The notes: generated by a model not told the origin, from the letters alone. A stretch of 64,000 nt of DNA from Brevibacterium sp. W7.2 (GCF_018137945.1 NZ_CP073089.1:2294001-2358000); one strand, 5' to 3'; counted from the first letter of the stretch, positions 10,942-20,202 are shown. Made by a program: numbers and translations.

Positions 10942-12574
10942 GGCGATGACCAGGCTCAAAGACGGATACACCTTCGACGGCGCCACCCTCGAACTGGGGG
11001 TGGCGCTCGACGGGGAGACACCAGCTCCCGACGTTCCCATCGCGATCCCGCTGGCGATGCTCAACCGCCACGGCCTCGTCGCCGGGGCCACCGGCACGGG
11101 CAAGACCGTGACCCTCCAGGTGCTCGCCGAGCAGCTCTCGAAGGCCGGCGTCCCCGTCTTCGCCTCCGACATCAAGGGCGATCTCTCCGGCATCGGCGCG
11201 CCCGGCGTCGCCTCGGAGAAGCTGACGAAGCGGCTCGAGGCCGCCGGACAGGAGTGGGACCCGGCGGCGAACCCGACGGAGTTCTACACCCTCGGCGATT
11301 CCGGGCTCGGCACCCCGATCCGTGCGACCGTCACCTCCTTCGGCCCGATCCTCCTGTCGAAGGTGCTCGAGCTCAACGACACCCAGGAGTCGGTGCTCTC
11401 CCTCGTCTTCCACTACGCCGACAAGGCCGGGCTCGCTCTCCTCGACCTCTCCGACCTCCGCGCGGTGCTCACCTACCTCACCTCCGATGAGGGCAAGGCC
11501 GAGCTCGAGGGCATCGGCGGGGCGTCGAAGGCGACGGTCGGGGTGATCCTGCGCAAGATCGCCGAACTCTCCGCCCAGGGCGGCGACGTCTTCTTCGGCG
11601 AACCGGAGTTCGACACCGCCGATCTCCTCCGCGTCGACGACAGCGGGGCCGGCATCGTCTCCGTGCTCGAGCTGCAGAAGCTCAACCAGTCCCCCGCCCT
11701 GTTCTCGACGTTCCTCATGTGGCTGCTCGCCGATCTCTTCCAGGATCTGCCCGAGGTCGGCGATGCCGACAAGCCCGCGCTCGTCTTCTTCTTCGACGAA
11801 GCCCACCTCCTCTTCGCCGATGCCTCGAAGGCGTTCCTCGAATCGGTGACGCAGACCGTGCGCCTCATCCGGTCGAAGGGCGTCGGCGTCTTCTTCGTCA
11901 CCCAGACTCCGAAGGACGTCCCCGAGGACGTGCTCGCGCAGCTCGGATCCCGCATCCAGCATCAGCTGCGGGCTCACACGCCCAACGACGCGAAGGCGCT
12001 CAAGGCGACGGTCGCGACGTTCCCGAAGTCCGACTACGACCTCGAATCGCTGCTCACCTCGCTCGGAATCGGCGAGGCCGTCGTCACCGTCATGGACCCC
12101 GACGGCGCGCCGACTCCCGTGGCGGCGACGCGGGTGCGGGCTCCCGAGTCGAAGATCGGGCCGATGAGCGAGGACGAGATCAAGGCCGCCGTCGCGGCCT
12201 CCGACCAGCAGAAGAAGTACGGGACCGCGATCGACAACGAGTCGGCGAGGGAGATCCTCACGAAGCGCCTCGAAGCGGGAGCCGCCGAGCAGGAGGCCGA
12301 GGCCTCGCAGACTGCAGGGTCACAGACAGCTGGGTCTCGGAATGACGGTGGCGCGGCCGGTGGGGCTGCTGGCGACGCCGGCAGCGGTGCCGACAGAGTC
12401 CCGTTCCCCGAGGAGGGCACCCGTGCCCCGCGGCAGCAGGACGCGAAGGCGGAGAAGAAGGACGACAACCTCTTCTCGCAGGTCGTCAACTCCTCGGCGT
12501 TCAAGCAGTTCACCCGCACGGCGGCCCGGGAGATCGCCCGCGGGATCTTCGGCACCTCGCGCCGGCGTCGGTAA
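10931..12574 (+). CDS. HerA-like ATPase, DUF853 family
   Basis: 547 residues. The P-loop GATGTGKT is at 52-59, LVFFFDEAHLLF is the Walker B region, and FFVTQTPKDVPEDVLAQLG is a sensor region typical of DUF853 proteins, which are related to the HerA/FtsK motor ATPases. After about residue 430 there is a disordered linker rich in Ala, Gly, Ser and Gln with an imperfect TAGSQTAGS repeat, then a basic C-terminus (SRRRR). Function in this family is not established; a nucleic-acid or protein translocase is likely. Linked to pdxST by an 11-base overlap, but no B6 role is implied by sequence. Confidence 0.85.
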   Translation: MTTEAMTRLKDGYTFDGATLELGVALDGETPAPDVPIAIPLAMLNRHGLVAGATGTGKTVTLQVLAEQLSKAGVPVFASDIKGDLSGIGAPGVASEKLTKRLEAAGQEWDPAANPTEFYTLGDSGLGTPIRATVTSFGPILLSKVLELNDTQESVLSLVFHYADKAGLALLDLSDLRAVLTYLTSDEGKAELEGIGGASKATVGVILRKIAELSAQGGDVFFGEPEFDTADLLRVDDSGAGIVSVLELQKLNQSPALFSTFLMWLLADLFQDLPEVGDADKPALVFFFDEAHLLFADASKAFLESVTQTVRLIRSKGVGVFFVTQTPKDVPEDVLAQLGSRIQHQLRAHTPNDAKALKATVATFPKSDYDLESLLTSLGIGEAVVTVMDPDGAPTPVAATRVRAPESKIGPMSEDEIKAAVAASDQQKKYGTAIDNESAREILTKRLEAGAAEQEAEASQTAGSQTAGSRNDGGAAGGAAGDAGSGADRVPFPEEGTRAPRQQDAKAEKKDDNLFSQVVNSSAFKQFTRTAAREIARGIFGTSRRRR

Positions 12575-12602
12575 GCCCAGGGCGCCGGCAGGCTCAGGGC
12601 GC

Positions 12603-12693
12603 TGGCAGTCAGGCCGTATTCCCCGACTGCCGGCGACATCTCGCGTTGCCGGCGGCAGCGTCAGGCTGTGCTCCCCGTTTGCCGGCGGCAGCA
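12603..12693. repeat. degenerate ~50-bp tandem repeat
   Basis: The gap 12575-12725 between two convergent genes holds two imperfect copies about 50 bp apart: GGCAGTCAGGCCGTATTCCC near 12604 and GGCAGCGTCAGGCTGTGCTC near 12654. Each is followed by a TGCCGGCGG-type segment that can pair with the preceding copy. It may also serve as a terminator for both strands. Confidence 0.5.
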
Positions 12694-12725
12694 TCAGTCG
12701 GTCCTGTGCGGTGCGAGCAGCTGCG

Positions 12726-13643
12726 TCAGTCGGTCGCGTGCGCGACCGGCACGACGACGTCGAGGAGCAGGTCACCGGTGCTCATCCGCAGTGAGCTGAA
12801 CTCGCCGAGGTGGTCCCCGTCGAGGTGGACCGGGGCGGGTTCGGCGACGGAGATCCGGGCCGATCGCGCCGTCCAGTAGCGCATGTTCTCGTCGCGTTCG
12901 GGGTGCCCCCGCACGCAGGCCGTGCCGATGCCCGCCCACGCTCCCACCCGGCTCACGGGTGAGTCGGCGGCGAGGACGACGGCGAGGAATTCGAGGTCCT
13001 CACCGGTCACCTCGGCGCCGGGGAACACCGGGATCGGCCCGGCCGGGCGGGCGGCCTTCGCCCCCATGACCGACCAGACGCGCAGCGCCTCTCCGTCGAT
13101 CCGCGCGTCGATCTCCGGCGCGAAGAGCGCGCCGAGGGCCCCGCGGGCATAGCCGAGCAGACCCCATTCGCGCCGGTGACCGGCGACGGCGTGGGCATCG
13201 CCGCCGATCCCGGCGAGGGAGAGGAAGTGCTCGTGGCGGTGCGCGCCGACGGCATCGATGCCCTCGGCGAGGCTGATCGGCACTCCCGTCGTCGGCGCCG
13301 CTCCGAGGAGGTACTCCTCGAAGAGAGCGAGGCCGGCGCGGGCGTTCGGCACGCCGAGCGCCCGACTGAACACGTTCGCCGTTCCCGTCGGGATGATGAG
13401 CGTCGGCAGATCCGCGATCGCCAGGGCCGGGGCGGCCGCCCGGAGGGTGCCGTCGCCGCCGAGGACGACGACCGCCTCCGCACCCCAGTCCGCCAGCTCC
13501 CGCGCCTGCTCGGCACCCGGCCGGACGGCAGACGTCGACACCGTGCGGTACCGGACGTGGACGCGATCGAGCAGGGTGGTCAGCCGGTGATGGGCGCGGT
13601 GCGTGCGCGCGTGGAGCGGATTGACGATGATCCCCAGTCTCAT
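12726..13643 (-). CDS. diacylglycerol/lipid kinase family protein (DagK/LCB5 type)
   Basis: 305 residues. It opens with LGIIVNPLHARTHR and carries GGDGTLRAAAPAL with the nucleotide-binding GGDGT at 62-66, then IPTGTANVFSRALG, the second family signature. These mark the soluble diacylglycerol kinase catalytic domain; members phosphorylate lipids such as diacylglycerol, or act in mannoside or sphingolipid metabolism. The start ATG at 13641-13643 has a strong GAGGAGG site. It faces the HerA-like gene tail to tail. The substrate is not determinable here. Confidence 0.85.
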   Translation of the reverse strand: MRLGIIVNPLHARTHRAHHRLTTLLDRVHVRYRTVSTSAVRPGAEQARELADWGAEAVVVLGGDGTLRAAAPALAIADLPTLIIPTGTANVFSRALGVPNARAGLALFEEYLLGAAPTTGVPISLAEGIDAVGAHRHEHFLSLAGIGGDAHAVAGHRREWGLLGYARGALGALFAPEIDARIDGEALRVWSVMGAKAARPAGPIPVFPGAEVTGEDLEFLAVVLAADSPVSRVGAWAGIGTACVRGHPERDENMRYWTARSARISVAEPAPVHLDGDHLGEFSSLRMSTGDLLLDVVVPVAHATD

Positions 13644-13720
13644 GTGCGCCTCCTCAACCGCGGCCGCGTGGACCCGGCCTCTCCCGTGCCACCGCGCATG
13701 CTCTCTCCCTCACCGCTCGC

Positions 13721-14803
13721 TCAGCCGAACGCCGGATGGGTCAGTGCCGCCGCCTCGGCGCGGGCGAGGTCGACGGTCTCGCCCGTGAATGGTTCGATGA
13801 CCACCCGCGGTCCGGTCTTCCGCGGTGAGCGCTTCCACGTCCCACGGGCCCGGGTGCCGTCGATGACGGTGTTCTTGAACATCCCGTTGCCGCCGGGGAC
13901 AACAGCCTTCTCGTGAGCCGGAGCGAGCGTCTGGCTGCGGTCCTTGTAGCCGAGGATGAGTTCGTCGAAGCCGGGCAGGAGCAGGAGCGTGCCGCTGGCG
14001 GCCTCCCACTCGCCGAGGCGGTCGTCGAGATCGGGAGCCTGGACGTGCTCGCGCTCATCGATCGTCGCGGTGACGATGGCGCCCTCGTCGGTCAGCGCGC
14101 GGAGGGCGGCGCGGACGGGCGTCTTCGGCAGACCCGTCCACCGGGCCGCATCGTCGACGGTGACCGGGCCGTGGCTCTCGACATAGCGGCGCAGCCACCG
14201 GCGCAGCGCCGCCTCGGTGTCGATCGCTGCATCTGCACTGCGGTCGCGCAGGGCGTAGCTCATCTCCTGGCCGCCGGCGGTGAAGCCGGACTGGACGAGG
14301 AGGCCCTGCATCGACAGCGTCGTGAGGAGATAGCGCTGCCGACCGTAGGCGTCGGCCTCAGCGACGCCCTCGAGCAGCGGGGCGAACTCGGCGAGGAGGT
14401 CGTCCCGGCCGAGGGGACCGCGCGCGGAGATCGCGGTCTCAGCGAGCTCGGCCGCCTGCTCGAGCATCGGCTCGCTCACGCCGAAATGATCGCGGCGATC
14501 GGCCTGGGCCTTGAGCAGCCGCGGCGCGGTGAGGGCGAGGATCCCGCCGACGTCCTCGGCGGCGGCGAAATGAAGGGTGCCGCGCTGCGTCCACGTCCGC
14601 ACCACCCGGCCGTCCTCGATCGCTGCGCGCACCGCGGGCAGGGACTGCGAGGCGGTGCGCAGCGCCACCGACACGAGGGCTCCCGGCAGCGCTTGGGCCT
14701 GCATGCACGCGAGACGGCGGACCACCTCGGCGGGATCATCACCGCAGGCCCCGACGAGACCCGAGGAGATCATGCGCGCCGCCGAGACCTGTGCGATGTC
14801 CAT
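13721..14803 (-). CDS. winged-helix DNA-binding domain protein, AlkZ-like
   Basis: 360 residues from the ATG at 14801-14803; the frame is open to 14965 but that part overlaps the promoter region of the LuxR gene. The N-terminal MQAQALPGAL contains a Q-x-Q motif like the catalytic QxQ of AlkZ-type glycosylases, which unhook crosslinked or bulky DNA bases. WTQRGTLHFAAAEDV and later winged-helix segments match the same three-winged-helix family (HTH_42). A TACGCT element six bases upstream supports the chosen start as leaderless. Glycosylase activity is inferred from the motif and not shown. Confidence 0.75.
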   Translation of the reverse strand: MDIAQVSAARMISSGLVGACGDDPAEVVRRLACMQAQALPGALVSVALRTASQSLPAVRAAIEDGRVVRTWTQRGTLHFAAAEDVGGILALTAPRLLKAQADRRDHFGVSEPMLEQAAELAETAISARGPLGRDDLLAEFAPLLEGVAEADAYGRQRYLLTTLSMQGLLVQSGFTAGGQEMSYALRDRSADAAIDTEAALRRWLRRYVESHGPVTVDDAARWTGLPKTPVRAALRALTDEGAIVTATIDEREHVQAPDLDDRLGEWEAASGTLLLLPGFDELILGYKDRSQTLAPAHEKAVVPGGNGMFKNTVIDGTRARGTWKRSPRKTGPRVVIEPFTGETVDLARAEAAALTHPAFG

Positions 14804-14809
14804 GCCCTC

Positions 14810-14815
14810 AGCGTA
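14810..14815 (-). promoter_or_regulatory. -10 element of the AlkZ-like gene (leaderless)
   Basis: TACGCT on the minus strand, then GAGGGC, then the ATG at 14803. It supports 14803 over the longer open frame. Confidence 0.5.
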
Positions 14816-14849
14816 GCGTGAGCACGGAAAGTGGATGACCGCCGTCATG

Positions 14850-14929
14850 GGATAACGTCGGAGAGAGCACCGATTACGGTCGGATAACGGAATGCCGAGG
14901 TCAGGGCGTTTCACTTCACACATAGTGAA
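14850..14929. promoter_or_regulatory. repeats in the divergent control region of the LuxR regulator
   Basis: GGATAACG occurs at 14850-14857 and again at 14882-14889, 32 bp apart (about three helical turns). Further on, TTCACT (14910-14915) and AGTGAA (14924-14929) form an inverted repeat with an 8-bp spacer. They lie between the divergent AlkZ-like and LuxR genes and are candidate operators. Confidence 0.4.
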
Positions 14930-14995
14930 CGGTTGTTCGATCATGGAAGGACAGCGCTCCCCCACGACAGCTCCCCCACGACGGAGGAATCCCCA

Positions 14996-17800
14996 GTGAC
15001 ATTGAGTCCGATCAGAGCACGCGAGCGAATGGTCGAGGACATCTGCGCCCGGGCCGTGACCGAAGGCGGCATGCTCTGCATGCTCACCGGCTTCGCGGGA
15101 ACCGGCAAGACGTGGCTGCTGCGCCGGATCGGCGAGACGATGTTCAGGACGTCACCGGTCGCCTTCGCCACGGCCGACGAGTTCGAGAAGGATGTGCCCT
15201 TCAGCTTCGTCGAACGGCTCCTGAGCACAGGACTCGCCCCGTTCCGGATCCTCGACGGCTCCCGGGCGCCGCTCGACGTCGCCCGCGAGATCATGGCCGA
15301 ACTCACCGACAATGAGCGGCCCCCGCTGCAGACGGTCCTCGTCGACGACGCCCAGTGGATCGACGTCGAATCCCGGCTCGTGCTCCGCTACCTCGTGCCC
15401 CGGATCATGCGGCAGGGCTACCTCATCGTCGTCGCCGGTCGACTGCCCGACGTCCACGGCGCCCCCGTCTCGTTCATCGCCGACCTCGCCGAGTCGTCCC
15501 CGCAGGGGGAGAACATCGTCCTCGAGCCGCTGACGATCGCAGAGATCCAGGCGCTGGCCGTCGACCTCCTCGGCGCATCGATCTCAGCGTTCACCGCCGA
15601 ATCGCTGCGCAACGCCACCGGCGGATCCTTCCTCGGCATCGACAGCATCTTCCGCCGCATCACCCCGCAGGAGCGCAACAAGCTCCACCTCCTCTGGGAC
15701 ATCCCGATCCGCGGCGTCGACCCCGAGCACAATCCGCTGCTCGCTCCGGTCCTCGGCCTCTCCCCCGCCGCCCGACTCGCCGTGGAGATCGTGTGCTGTG
15801 CCGATACGGAACTCGCTCCGTACATCGTCGCCGAGGTGGCCGACCGCCTCGGCGAACCCGCCGACATTCATCCCGCCGTCGCCGCCTCGGTGCTCTCGGA
15901 ATCCGGGTTCGGGGCGACGATCGCACCGCGTCACGCGCTCATCGCCCATGCCGTGCGGCAGATGCTGCCGCGGGAGCGCGCCCAGGCGATCTACCGCGCA
16001 CTGGCACCGTCGGCGACCGGGTTCCGCCGGATGTGGTACGCGCTCAGCGGTGCCGAGGAGTGGACGGATGAGCTCGCCGCGGCGGTCGACGGGTTCATCG
16101 CCGAATCCGTGGCCGCGCGCAGCTACGCCGCCGTCAACGACGTCATGCGCCGCAGCCTCGACATCGCCACCGGTGAGGCGCGGCAGACGATGCTCATCAG
16201 GCTCGCGCTGCTCAACATGCGCGGCAAGACGGTCTACGCCGTGCTCGACCTGCTGCCCGAGGTCGAAGCGCTGCCGGAGTGCCCGGTCCGCGAATGCATC
16301 ATCCTCACGATGCTCGCCCACCGCAAGGATCAGGAGTTCCCGCGGGAGCGGCTCGAACGGTTCCTCGCCGAGGCGACCGACGACCCGGACGTGCGCACCC
16401 TCCAGTCGTATGCCGCCTACCTCTCCGTCGTCGAGGTCATCCGGAGTCGGGACTTCGGGCGGCTGAGTCCGGTCATCGACGCCGCGCTCGCGACGATCGC
16501 CCGCGCCCCGCATGACCCCGCGGAGCTCACCCGCCCGGGGATCCGCTGGATGGTGGCGCCGCAGGAGCGCACGATGGTGCTCGAGACCTACCGGCTCCTC
16601 CAGCTCGTCCTCGAGGCCGACCGGGCGACCGTCATCGCCGAACTCGATGCCCTCGTCCCGCGGGTGCTCGCTCTCGAGCCGAGTTCGTTCAAGGTCGACG
16701 CGCTCACTCCGCTCGCAGTCGTCGCGATGACGATCGGCGAGGTGGGTCGGGCCCGGACTCTTGCCGGGATCGGCGTCGGACTCCTCGAATCCGTCGTCAA
16801 GCCGTGGGGCGCGGGGACGGTGCGCCTCCTCCATGCACATGCGACGTCGCTGACCGGGTCGCTCGACGAGGCGGCTGAACTCGTCCTCTCCGCGACCGAG
16901 TCGAGCGGCAGCACGATCGACGTCGAGACCCGGCTGCCGCTGTCGGGTCTCCATGCGTGGCTCAACGCGGCACGCGGGGTGCCGGACTTCATCGATCTCG
17001 AGGCGCAGACCGACCGGCAGACGAGCATGCAGTGGCAGCCGTATGCCGCGGACATGGTCATCACGGCGTCGTGTGAGCGGGCGCGCGCCCACGGTGATCC
17101 CGAACGCGTGCTCGCAGCGTCCGCCCCGGAGAAGGTCAAGAGCCTCATCGGGACCCAGCGGGGGTTCCTCAACTATCGGGCTCATGCGCTCCTCGACCTC
17201 GGACGCTTCGCCGAGGCCGACGCACTCATCGACCGCCTCGGGGATATGGAGGGCACGAGCTGGCAGCCGTACTGGGGGTCGGTCGACTGGCTGCGCGCCC
17301 GGCGGATCGTCGCTCGTAGCGGTCTGACCGGTGGCGATGCTGCTGGTGCTGTGGCTGCTGAGACGGCGTCCGACCGGTCGGATGCCGCCGCCGAGGCGCT
17401 CCGCTGCTTCGAGGCGGCACTGAACGACGACCGGTTCCCTCTGCCCCGGGCGCTCACCCTGCGCGACTACGGTGTCGTCCTCGCCGGTCTCGGGCGGAGC
17501 GAGGAGGCCAGGAAGGCGCTCGATCAGGCGCTCGCGATCGTGCGGAGGATCGGTGCCGGAGCGTACGAGCCGGGGATCCGGGATGCCCTGAGCACGGTCG
17601 CCGAGAGCGAACAGGATCTGCTCGCATCACTGACGAACCGGGAGCTGGAGATCGGTCGCCTCCTCGCTCAGGGACGCAGCAACCAGGAGATCGCTGCGGA
17701 ACTGTTCGTCGCCACGGCGACCGTGCGCTATCACGTGTCGAATCTGCTGCGAAAACTCCAGCTCAATCGGCGCAGCGAGGTGGCCCGGATGTTCCGGTGA
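14996..17800 (+). CDS. large AAA-ATPase LuxR-family transcriptional regulator (LAL/MalT-like)
   Basis: 934 residues from GTG 14996, which has an excellent GGAGG site eight bases upstream; the frame opens earlier at 14933 but without family similarity. P-loop GFAGTGKT is at 32-39 and VLVDDAQWIDVESRLVLRYL near 115 is the Walker B region. A long helical, TPR-like middle region follows. The C-terminus is a LuxR helix-turn-helix (LTNRELEIGRLLAQGRSNQEIA, then TVRYHVSNLLRKLQL). Such regulators sense a ligand through the ATPase and repeat regions. Neighbours are the divergent AlkZ-like gene and the convergent SipW operon, so the target is unknown; self-regulation or control of the surface operon is possible. 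Confidence 0.9.
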   Translation: MTLSPIRARERMVEDICARAVTEGGMLCMLTGFAGTGKTWLLRRIGETMFRTSPVAFATADEFEKDVPFSFVERLLSTGLAPFRILDGSRAPLDVAREIMAELTDNERPPLQTVLVDDAQWIDVESRLVLRYLVPRIMRQGYLIVVAGRLPDVHGAPVSFIADLAESSPQGENIVLEPLTIAEIQALAVDLLGASISAFTAESLRNATGGSFLGIDSIFRRITPQERNKLHLLWDIPIRGVDPEHNPLLAPVLGLSPAARLAVEIVCCADTELAPYIVAEVADRLGEPADIHPAVAASVLSESGFGATIAPRHALIAHAVRQMLPRERAQAIYRALAPSATGFRRMWYALSGAEEWTDELAAAVDGFIAESVAARSYAAVNDVMRRSLDIATGEARQTMLIRLALLNMRGKTVYAVLDLLPEVEALPECPVRECIILTMLAHRKDQEFPRERLERFLAEATDDPDVRTLQSYAAYLSVVEVIRSRDFGRLSPVIDAALATIARAPHDPAELTRPGIRWMVAPQERTMVLETYRLLQLVLEADRATVIAELDALVPRVLALEPSSFKVDALTPLAVVAMTIGEVGRARTLAGIGVGLLESVVKPWGAGTVRLLHAHATSLTGSLDEAAELVLSATESSGSTIDVETRLPLSGLHAWLNAARGVPDFIDLEAQTDRQTSMQWQPYAADMVITASCERARAHGDPERVLAASAPEKVKSLIGTQRGFLNYRAHALLDLGRFAEADALIDRLGDMEGTSWQPYWGSVDWLRARRIVARSGLTGGDAAGAVAAETASDRSDAAAEALRCFEAALNDDRFPLPRALTLRDYGVVLAGLGRSEEARKALDQALAIVRRIGAGAYEPGIRDALSTVAESEQDLLASLTNRELEIGRLLAQGRSNQEIAAELFVATATVRYHVSNLLRKLQLNRRSEVARMFR

Positions 17801-17864
17801 GTTGCTGCCGGTTCCGCGGCGCGGGTCGCGCTCCTGGGCAGAGCTTGAGCTCAGGTGCGCAAGC

Positions 17865-18914
17865 TCAGCTGCTGCGACGCTGGACCAACCGCACCATGGC
17901 GGCACCGGCACCGGCGATGACGGCACCGAGGACGGCCATCCACCACATCGCCCCACCGGTGCGCGGGAGGAATCCGCCGTCGGCGGATCCAGTGGCATCG
18001 GAGCCGCTGCCATCGGCATTCGCGCCGCCGCCACCGGCCGCCGAGGCGCTGCCGCCTGAGTTCGCTGAACCGGCCGCAGCGGCTCGCGCGTTAGCGTCGG
18101 CTCCGGCATTCGAGTCGGCTCCGGCGTTCGAGTTCGCCGCCGCATCGGAGTCGGCGACGGCGTCGGACCGACCACTCGCGTCGGACTGCCCACCGGAATC
18201 GGAGCTGCCGTCCGTCGCCGCTCCGGCGGACCCGGCCGACCCGGCGTCCGCCTCGGCGTCGTCACCGCCGAGCTGGAAGAGCACGTCGAACCGGCCCTGC
18301 CGCTCACCGACGTTGGACTTGTTGCCCGAGGTCGCCTCGCGGGGGAAGTCGTAGCCGATCGTCACCGGGGTCGTCTCCCCCTGGGGCAGCGGCATCTCGA
18401 TGATCCGCGTCGTGCCTGCGCTCTCGAGGTCCCGGATCGACGACCGACCGGTCTGCCAGTCGATGAGCAGGTCCGAGTAGAAGTCGTCGTCGATCGTCGG
18501 GGTCAGCAGTTCGACGTCGACGATGCTCACGGTCAGTGTTCCGTCGGTGGGTCCGTCGTTGCGGACCATGATGGTGCGAGAGGTCGAGTCGCCGGGGACG
18601 GTGACGGGGAAGCCGACGAAGCTCTCCGTCGTCGCGTCGCTGAAGCTGCTGCCGTCCCACGAGAGCTGAATGGCTCTGCTGTAGTCAGCGCTCGCGGCGA
18701 TGTAGTCAACACCGGCGGCGCTGCCTCGGGCTGCAGTGATCGTTGTGTTGGGCGTGCTAAGTCCGGTCGGCTCGCTCAGTCCCGTCGGCCCGGCGACGGA
18801 AGCAGAATTCACTGGTGCGCTGACAGCGGTTGCACTGACCGCAGGCGTGCCGGCGCCCAAGAGGCCCGTCGCGAGGACGGCGGCTCCGGCCACGAGGAGG
18901 CGAGTGCGCGTCAC
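17865..18914 (-). CDS. LPRTG-anchored surface protein, last gene of the SipW operon
   Basis: 349 residues. N-terminal signal peptide (about 1-30), a globular part of about 180 residues with FPVTVPGDSTSRTIMVRNDG, typical of beta-sandwich surface domains, then a linker of about 90 residues made almost only of Gly, Ala, Ser, Asp and Asn. It ends with a sorting signal: LPRTG at about 316-320, a hydrophobic stretch and RRSS. A class-type sortase should join it to peptidoglycan, but no sortase gene is in the window. The start ATG overlaps the upstream stop (ATGA). I infer it is the wall anchor or scaffold for the SipW-exported subunits. Confidence 0.85.
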   Translation of the reverse strand: MTRTRLLVAGAAVLATGLLGAGTPAVSATAVSAPVNSASVAGPTGLSEPTGLSTPNTTITAARGSAAGVDYIAASADYSRAIQLSWDGSSFSDATTESFVGFPVTVPGDSTSRTIMVRNDGPTDGTLTVSIVDVELLTPTIDDDFYSDLLIDWQTGRSSIRDLESAGTTRIIEMPLPQGETTPVTIGYDFPREATSGNKSNVGERQGRFDVLFQLGGDDAEADAGSAGSAGAATDGSSDSGGQSDASGRSDAVADSDAAANSNAGADSNAGADANARAAAAGSANSGGSASAAGGGGANADGSGSDATGSADGGFLPRTGGAMWWMAVLGAVIAGAGAAMVRLVQRRSS

Positions 18915-19597
18915 GGCTGCTCACCCCCGGGCCGGAAGGTCTCGTAGGCGAACGTGATCTCGTGGGTCGGTTCCTTCTTCGGGTCGAGGCCGAGGCCGAC
19001 CGTCGCCTTCCAGGAGTCCTTCGCCTCGACCTCGGTGCCTGCCGGATCCTCAGCGGTGACGGTCGCGGTGTTCTCGTACTCGCCGACCGTGCCGTTGTCG
19101 GTCAGCGTCGCCGTGACACACCAGTATTCGGTCGTCGGGGTCGTCGTGTCCGAGTAGTCGGCGCTCACCGGGGTCGAGGTGAGTTCGCCCTGTGCGGCGG
19201 GAGCGTTGGCGACGGTGCAGTCGCCGGGTGCGCTGACGGGGAACACGATGACGTCGGAGGCGCCGAAGATGCCGTCGGACCACGCGGGCGGCGTGAGCTC
19301 ATAGCGCAGGCCCTTGTTGCCCTGGCTGAGCGAGTCCGTCTGGAGGGGAATGGCGACTTCGCCGTCGCGGATGAGGGTCTCGGCATCGGCGGGACCGATG
19401 CCCACCGTGACGCGCCCGTCGTTGGCCGGCTGAACGTCGTCGACGCGGCCGGCCGCGAAGTATTCATAGCCGCTCGCGATCTCCCCGTCGCCGTGGGCGG
19501 TGTCCGACCACAGGGCGAGGGAGGTTCCGCCTGCGCCGATGAGGATGCCGAGGGCCGCGAACGCGCTGAGGACGACGGCCGTGCGCTGCTTCGTCAT
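18911..19597 (-). CDS. SipW-type signal peptide exported protein
   Basis: 228 residues. The N-terminus (KQRTAVVLSAFAALGILIGA then GGTSLALWSDTA) is the alternate, SipW-type signal: a hydrophobic helix ending in a G-T-x-A-L-W-x-D/N motif. The mature part is a beta-rich domain with two cysteines (about residues 100 and 140 region: PGDCTVANA and EYWCVTAT) that could form a disulfide. It overlaps its neighbours by 4 bases on both sides. Probably a minor fibre or surface subunit; no individual function is known. Confidence 0.82.
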   Translation of the reverse strand: MTKQRTAVVLSAFAALGILIGAGGTSLALWSDTAHGDGEIASGYEYFAAGRVDDVQPANDGRVTVGIGPADAETLIRDGEVAIPLQTDSLSQGNKGLRYELTPPAWSDGIFGASDVIVFPVSAPGDCTVANAPAAQGELTSTPVSADYSDTTTPTTEYWCVTATLTDNGTVGEYENTATVTAEDPAGTEVEAKDSWKATVGLGLDPKKEPTHEITFAYETFRPGGEQP

Positions 19598-20202
19598 GGT
19601 CGGTCTCCCTCCTCACGGGTCTGGTCGAGGGTGAAGGCGAAGCGTCCGAGGTCGGCGACCTGGACGGGGCTCTCGGCGCCGAATCGGTCGGACAGGTCGG
19701 CGAAGTCGAGGGTGACGCGGACGGCGAAGTCGTCGGTGCGTCCCGCGTCATCGGTGACGAGGAGTTCGCTGGGGTCGTCCAGGGTGGTCACGGTGCCGAT
19801 CGGTGCGGGTTCGCCGAGGCGATTCCCGGTCGCGTCGAGCACTTCGTAGCTCGCCGTCACCCCGTCGGGCAGAGCAGCCGGGTCCGACCAGGTGACGGTG
19901 ATGTCGGCGACCATGTTGTCGCCGGTGAGGTGGGTGGTGAAGTCCTGGGTCATCGCGACGGAATCGCCCTGACGGACGAGGAAGGTGTCGGGATCGATCG
20001 TCCGGCCGCTGTCGGTGACGTCCGGTGAGGTCTCCCGCCACGTGGTCTCACCGGCGGTGACGTCGAGGTTTCCGGAGACGATCGCTGCTGGTGCGGCAGT
20101 GCCCGTGTTCTTCCACAGTGCCATGGTGCCGCTGCCGACTGCGGTTCCGGCGAGCAGGACGCCGGCGGCAAGGAGCGGCAGTCGCCAGTTCGTCCTCGTC
20201 AT
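19594..20202 (-). CDS. SipW-type signal peptide exported protein
   Basis: 202 residues. Signal region ends GTAVGSGTMALWKNTGTAA, the SipW-type motif with Trp-Lys-Asn in place of Trp-Ser-Asp. The mature part shares the camelysin/TasA-like layout with the major subunit encoded at 20883: SGNLDVTAGETTWRETSPDV, then QGDSVAMTQDFTTHLTGDNM, matching the TxGNLDV and VGLEGDNM segments there, so the two are paralogues. Overlaps the sipW gene by 4 bases upstream and the next subunit by 4 bases downstream. Confidence 0.85.
   Translation of the reverse strand: MTRTNWRLPLLAAGVLLAGTAVGSGTMALWKNTGTAAPAAIVSGNLDVTAGETTWRETSPDVTDSGRTIDPDTFLVRQGDSVAMTQDFTTHLTGDNMVADITVTWSDPAALPDGVTASYEVLDATGNRLGEPAPIGTVTTLDDPSELLVTDDAGRTDDFAVRVTLDFADLSDRFGAESPVQVADLGRFAFTLDQTREEGDRP

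Noticed and set aside
17801..17864. Possible hairpin terminator between LuxR and LPRTG genes (GAGCTT...AAGCTC)
   Set aside because: Only six paired bases with a 14-base loop, too weak to list as a terminator.
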